Assembly: GCF_025567345.1 (NCBI RefSeq)
Contig: NZ_JAOQJS010000001.1
Location: 1-64,000 of the forward strand
DNA length: 64,000 bases
From: Coprococcus ammoniilyticus
GTDB taxonomy: Bacteria > Bacillota > Clostridia > Lachnospirales > Lachnospiraceae
Direction of reading: 5' to 3'
In this document: positions 61,334 through 64,000 of the stretch, piece after piece
Layout of the letters: every line of letters begins with the position of its first letter
Position numbering within the stretch: position 1 is the first letter of the stretch
Notes under the pieces: generated by a model
The model's input: the letters and a program-made list of their open reading frames with translations, nothing else
What the model was told of the DNA's origin: nothing
Database searches by the model: none
Position numbers and translations under genes: made by a program

Positions 61334-64000
61334 TTATTTTGGATCATCATCAAATACATCCTTCAGGATCTCATCTACATGCTTATAATAATCATCATCT
61401 AAAGCCTCCGGTTCTGTCTGCTCCACCGCTTCATCTACTGACAGGCTCCGGTCGTCCGGTTCTGGCAGATCACTTGTTGCATCCGACTCCGTTTCATTTA
61501 TGCCGGCACTCTGTGTTCTGCGTTTTCTCCTGCCTGATGCGTTCTCCACCTTCCGGTTCTGAAACTGTCTTCTTCCACACAGGAAGCCAAACAGCAGCCA
61601 GCATGCAAAGGTAAAGATCAGTCCGAGTTTCAGACCCGGTGGAAAATATTTGAATTCGATCACATGGTCACCCGCGGCAAGCTTCAATGCAATAAATGCA
61701 TTTCCAACCTTGTCAATCTCATATTTTTCGCCATCGACATATGCTGTCCATCCGGCATCATATGGGATCGATGTGAACAGCAGTCCCGGATATGAGATCG
61801 TAATATAACCCTTCACATATCCATCTTCCATCTTTCCGATAAGAAGCTGCTGGCTCTGCAGGATATCATATGCCTGAAGGAAGGATTCCCAGTTCATATC
61901 TGCAACGATCAGCCGGGCAGTTCCTGTATTTGCCTGGGTATCGCGGAAACAATACTCAACCGTTACCTTCTGTCCCTTTACCAGATGTCCGACATGATAG
62001 GTCTGATTCTGAAGTCTTTCATAATTCTTCTCTTCATTGTCAATATAGATACGAACCTTGTTGATACCGGAGCAATTCGCCATGATATAAATATCATTCG
62101 TCTCATCCGTAATATCAAAGCTCAACTGGAAGTTACAGGTGCTGCTATCAGTACGCTTGTATGAATAATACTCACTCAGATCTCCCTGACGCGTTACTTC
62201 ACAGTTATCACTGTATGTGGATACCTCCGGATATAATTCAGAGAATACTCCCGGCACACCGGTAGACAGCTTCACAAACTGGTTCAGCGTCTCAAACATA
62301 TTTCCGATATCGCCATCATAATCCAACAGATCATTATTGACCATATAACCAAGGCTCAATGCATACGGATTCTCGTATAACCGTATACCATCCACCTCAT
62401 TTACATAATTCACATCAAAATAATTATACTCGCCATCCCTCTGAAGCAGATATTTTATACCAAGCAGGGAATTGGATACTGTATTTCCACCATCAAACAG
62501 AAACTCATTTGCTCCTGTGTAATATCCCAAATCATGCATCATATCAACCAGATCTGCAGATACTGTCGATCCAAACAGACAGACGCTTTTCAGATTATAA
62601 AAGGTCGGTTCGTCTACGATCTTTGTATTCATCATCTCTACCCGGTATGGCTTATCCTTGCAGTCCAGATAATCAATTGCATTCCGGATCTCCGATTCCA
62701 GACCAAAATACTGACTGATATCTACATAACCATTGCTGTCATATCCCTTAATTCCATTGATCGTTGTCTCAACCAGACAGACAATCAGAAGCACATAGGA
62801 TATGATCCGTTTCCACATACCCTTCGTCAATGTGAAGCCGACCATGCATACTGCGTATGCTGTTATAAAGATCTCTGTCCATAACAAGGTTTCCTTTTCC
62901 AGTGTACACTTCTTTGTCGCCAGGATCAGGAATGCATATCCACAGGCAATCCCAAGCATAACTGACAGGATATCCTTCTTCTGAAGCTTCATCAGCACTT
63001 CACAACACATGGCAAGTAGCAGGAAAATGAACAGAAATGAAAAACGATTCGGGATTCCATACTGATCATGGAAGCCATGCCAGATATAATTCAAAAGCTG
63101 GTTGTTAAAGCTTGCAAATATAACTACAAGTATGATCACATTTTTAACCTTATCCCACAGCTTGATCCTACGGTTCAGCAGATATACAAACAGCAGAACA
63201 AAACAGATCGTTCCACAGTATATATTCAGCCCGCCGTCAAATTGCTGGTTCTTGATCGGCTTTGTCAGATAAAAAAGCTGTTTGATCTGATCCCAGATGC
63301 TTCCATACCATTCTGCTTTCGGAAATACACGGTTTGCCGAAGCGGTTGTATTCAGTCCAAGGTACGCCGGGATCAGAAGAAATGCTGCCATTCCGGCCGC
63401 CAATAAGGAACAGCCCGCTAAACGGAAACCATCCGTAAAGAATTTCTTTATGCTCTTATGATTGGTCAACAGGAATTCCATAACGAGGAAAATACAGATC
63501 ATGAAACAAATATAATAATTACACATCAATCCATAGAACAGGGACAGCACATATAACTTATAATTCCCGGTTTCTGTCATCCGTTCAAAGCCCGCCATAA
63601 TAAGCGGAAGGATCAGGATGCAATCCATCCACATTAAGTTCCAGGAATAACCAATAATATAATTGCTTAATGCATATGCCGTTGAAAAGATCAGAATCAC
63701 TGCCTGATATTTCCCCTGTTCCTCACATTTTTCCCGCATATAATAAGCAAATGACATACCGGATAAAATGATCTTGATTCCGATAAACAAGCTCATCGCA
63801 ATATAGATATGCTCCTGCTTGAACAATACCACAAGGAAATTGATCGGGCAGGCAATATAATAGGCAATGATCGACAACATATTGCTTCCAAGACCGATAT
63901 CCCAGGTATAAAACAGACTTCCTTCATTTTGAAGCTTATCATAATAATCAGAAAAAAACGGAAGGTACTGATGCAGGCTGTCCACCATGGTCAGACTGTT
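61334..64000 (-). CDS. YfhO-family membrane protein (5' end outside window)
   Basis: At least 888 residues are in the window and the frame stays open to the edge. LTMVDSLHQYLPFF at the edge is the conserved early motif of YfhO proteins (usually preceded by TM1), so the true start lies beyond 64000. About a dozen TM segments fill the first 430 residues in view, then an extracytoplasmic domain (about 430-775), one final TM segment and an acidic, cytoplasmic tail ending DEILKDVFDDDPK. By family it is a GT-C-like membrane enzyme or factor linked to glycosylation of wall polymers; YfhO in Bacillus and Listeria helps decorate teichoic acid. No operon partner is visible. Confidence 0.88.
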   Translation of the reverse strand, partial: NSLTMVDSLHQYLPFFSDYYDKLQNEGSLFYTWDIGLGSNMLSIIAYYIACPINFLVVLFKQEHIYIAMSLFIGIKIILSGMSFAYYMREKCEEQGKYQAVILIFSTAYALSNYIIGYSWNLMWMDCILILPLIMAGFERMTETGNYKLYVLSLFYGLMCNYYICFMICIFLVMEFLLTNHKSIKKFFTDGFRLAGCSLLAAGMAAFLLIPAYLGLNTTASANRVFPKAEWYGSIWDQIKQLFYLTKPIKNQQFDGGLNIYCGTICFVLLFVYLLNRRIKLWDKVKNVIILVVIFASFNNQLLNYIWHGFHDQYGIPNRFSFLFIFLLLAMCCEVLMKLQKKDILSVMLGIACGYAFLILATKKCTLEKETLLWTEIFITAYAVCMVGFTLTKGMWKRIISYVLLIVCLVETTINGIKGYDSNGYVDISQYFGLESEIRNAIDYLDCKDKPYRVEMMNTKIVDEPTFYNLKSVCLFGSTVSADLVDMMHDLGYYTGANEFLFDGGNTVSNSLLGIKYLLQRDGEYNYFDVNYVNEVDGIRLYENPYALSLGYMVNNDLLDYDGDIGNMFETLNQFVKLSTGVPGVFSELYPEVSTYSDNCEVTRQGDLSEYYSYKRTDSSTCNFQLSFDITDETNDIYIMANCSGINKVRIYIDNEEKNYERLQNQTYHVGHLVKGQKVTVEYCFRDTQANTGTARLIVADMNWESFLQAYDILQSQQLLIGKMEDGYVKGYITISYPGLLFTSIPYDAGWTAYVDGEKYEIDKVGNAFIALKLAAGDHVIEFKYFPPGLKLGLIFTFACWLLFGFLCGRRQFQNRKVENASGRRKRRTQSAGINETESDATSDLPEPDDRSLSVDEAVEQTEPEALDDDYYKHVDEILKDVFDDDPK

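Overview
The window reads as a chromosome segment from a Gram-positive anaerobe of the Lachnospiraceae (Clostridia), close to the Coprococcus/Roseburia/Butyrivibrio group. The grounds are long-form HPF, a pyruvate kinase with a PEP-utiliser tail, MecA, DUF1189, group III phosphofructokinase, a small 2[4Fe-4S] ferredoxin, consensus -35/-10 promoters, strong AGGAGG ribosome binding sites, and large secreted proteins with Thr/Glu/Pro linkers. Genus and species cannot be fixed from the sequence alone.

Layout. 1-420: two tRNA-Ser genes (GGA, UGA) behind one promoter on the minus strand, apparently leading into an rRNA operon just outside the window. 472-5811: minus-strand housekeeping cluster (dCMP deaminase, tsaE, tsaB, rimI, a small zinc-ribbon protein, rnz, tsaD, ispD), holding most of the t6A tRNA-modification pathway. 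5911-11709: hom, prfB (with its programmed +1 frameshift intact), secA, hpf. 12021-19090: wall and central metabolism genes: an SH3/NlpC-P60 hydrolase, pyruvate kinase, a DUF1189 membrane protein and a GH25 lysozyme. 19160-22159: orphan response regulator, membrane protein, MaoC-like protein, bioB. 22289-22579: a 291-bp near-palindrome lying between bioB and a divergent two-component system (22692-25831) that has a third, membrane-anchored member.

26686-33715: a 2267-residue secreted protein behind a cobalamin riboswitch. It contains two segments resembling DUF4430, the transcobalamin/intrinsic-factor beta domain, so a corrinoid-binding surface role is a good hypothesis. A divergent amidase gene shares the promoter region. 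35214-44049: MecA, a DUF1858 protein, a ferredoxin, a large anchored protein with a degenerate C39-like end, pfkA, recR, ybaB and dnaX.

44189-58260: a complete monoderm-type Tad (Flp) pilus operon on the minus strand, in transcription order prepilin peptidase, TadZ/CpaE, TadA, TadB, TadC, Flp-like pilin, DUF5702-like protein, two TadE/F-like pseudopilins, an FHA-domain membrane protein and a 1532-residue SpaA-domain surface protein with a C-terminal sorting signal, closed by a terminator. Behind it lie a coiled-coil protein with a Pro/Met/Gln repeat tail, a hybrid histidine kinase and the 3' part of a YfhO-family membrane protein that runs off the window.

The leads most worth follow-up are the riboswitch-controlled transcobalamin-like surface protein, the Tad operon ending in a SpaA-type adhesin (with a TadA gene that seems to have lost its ATG start), and the unexplained long inverted repeat at 22289-22579.
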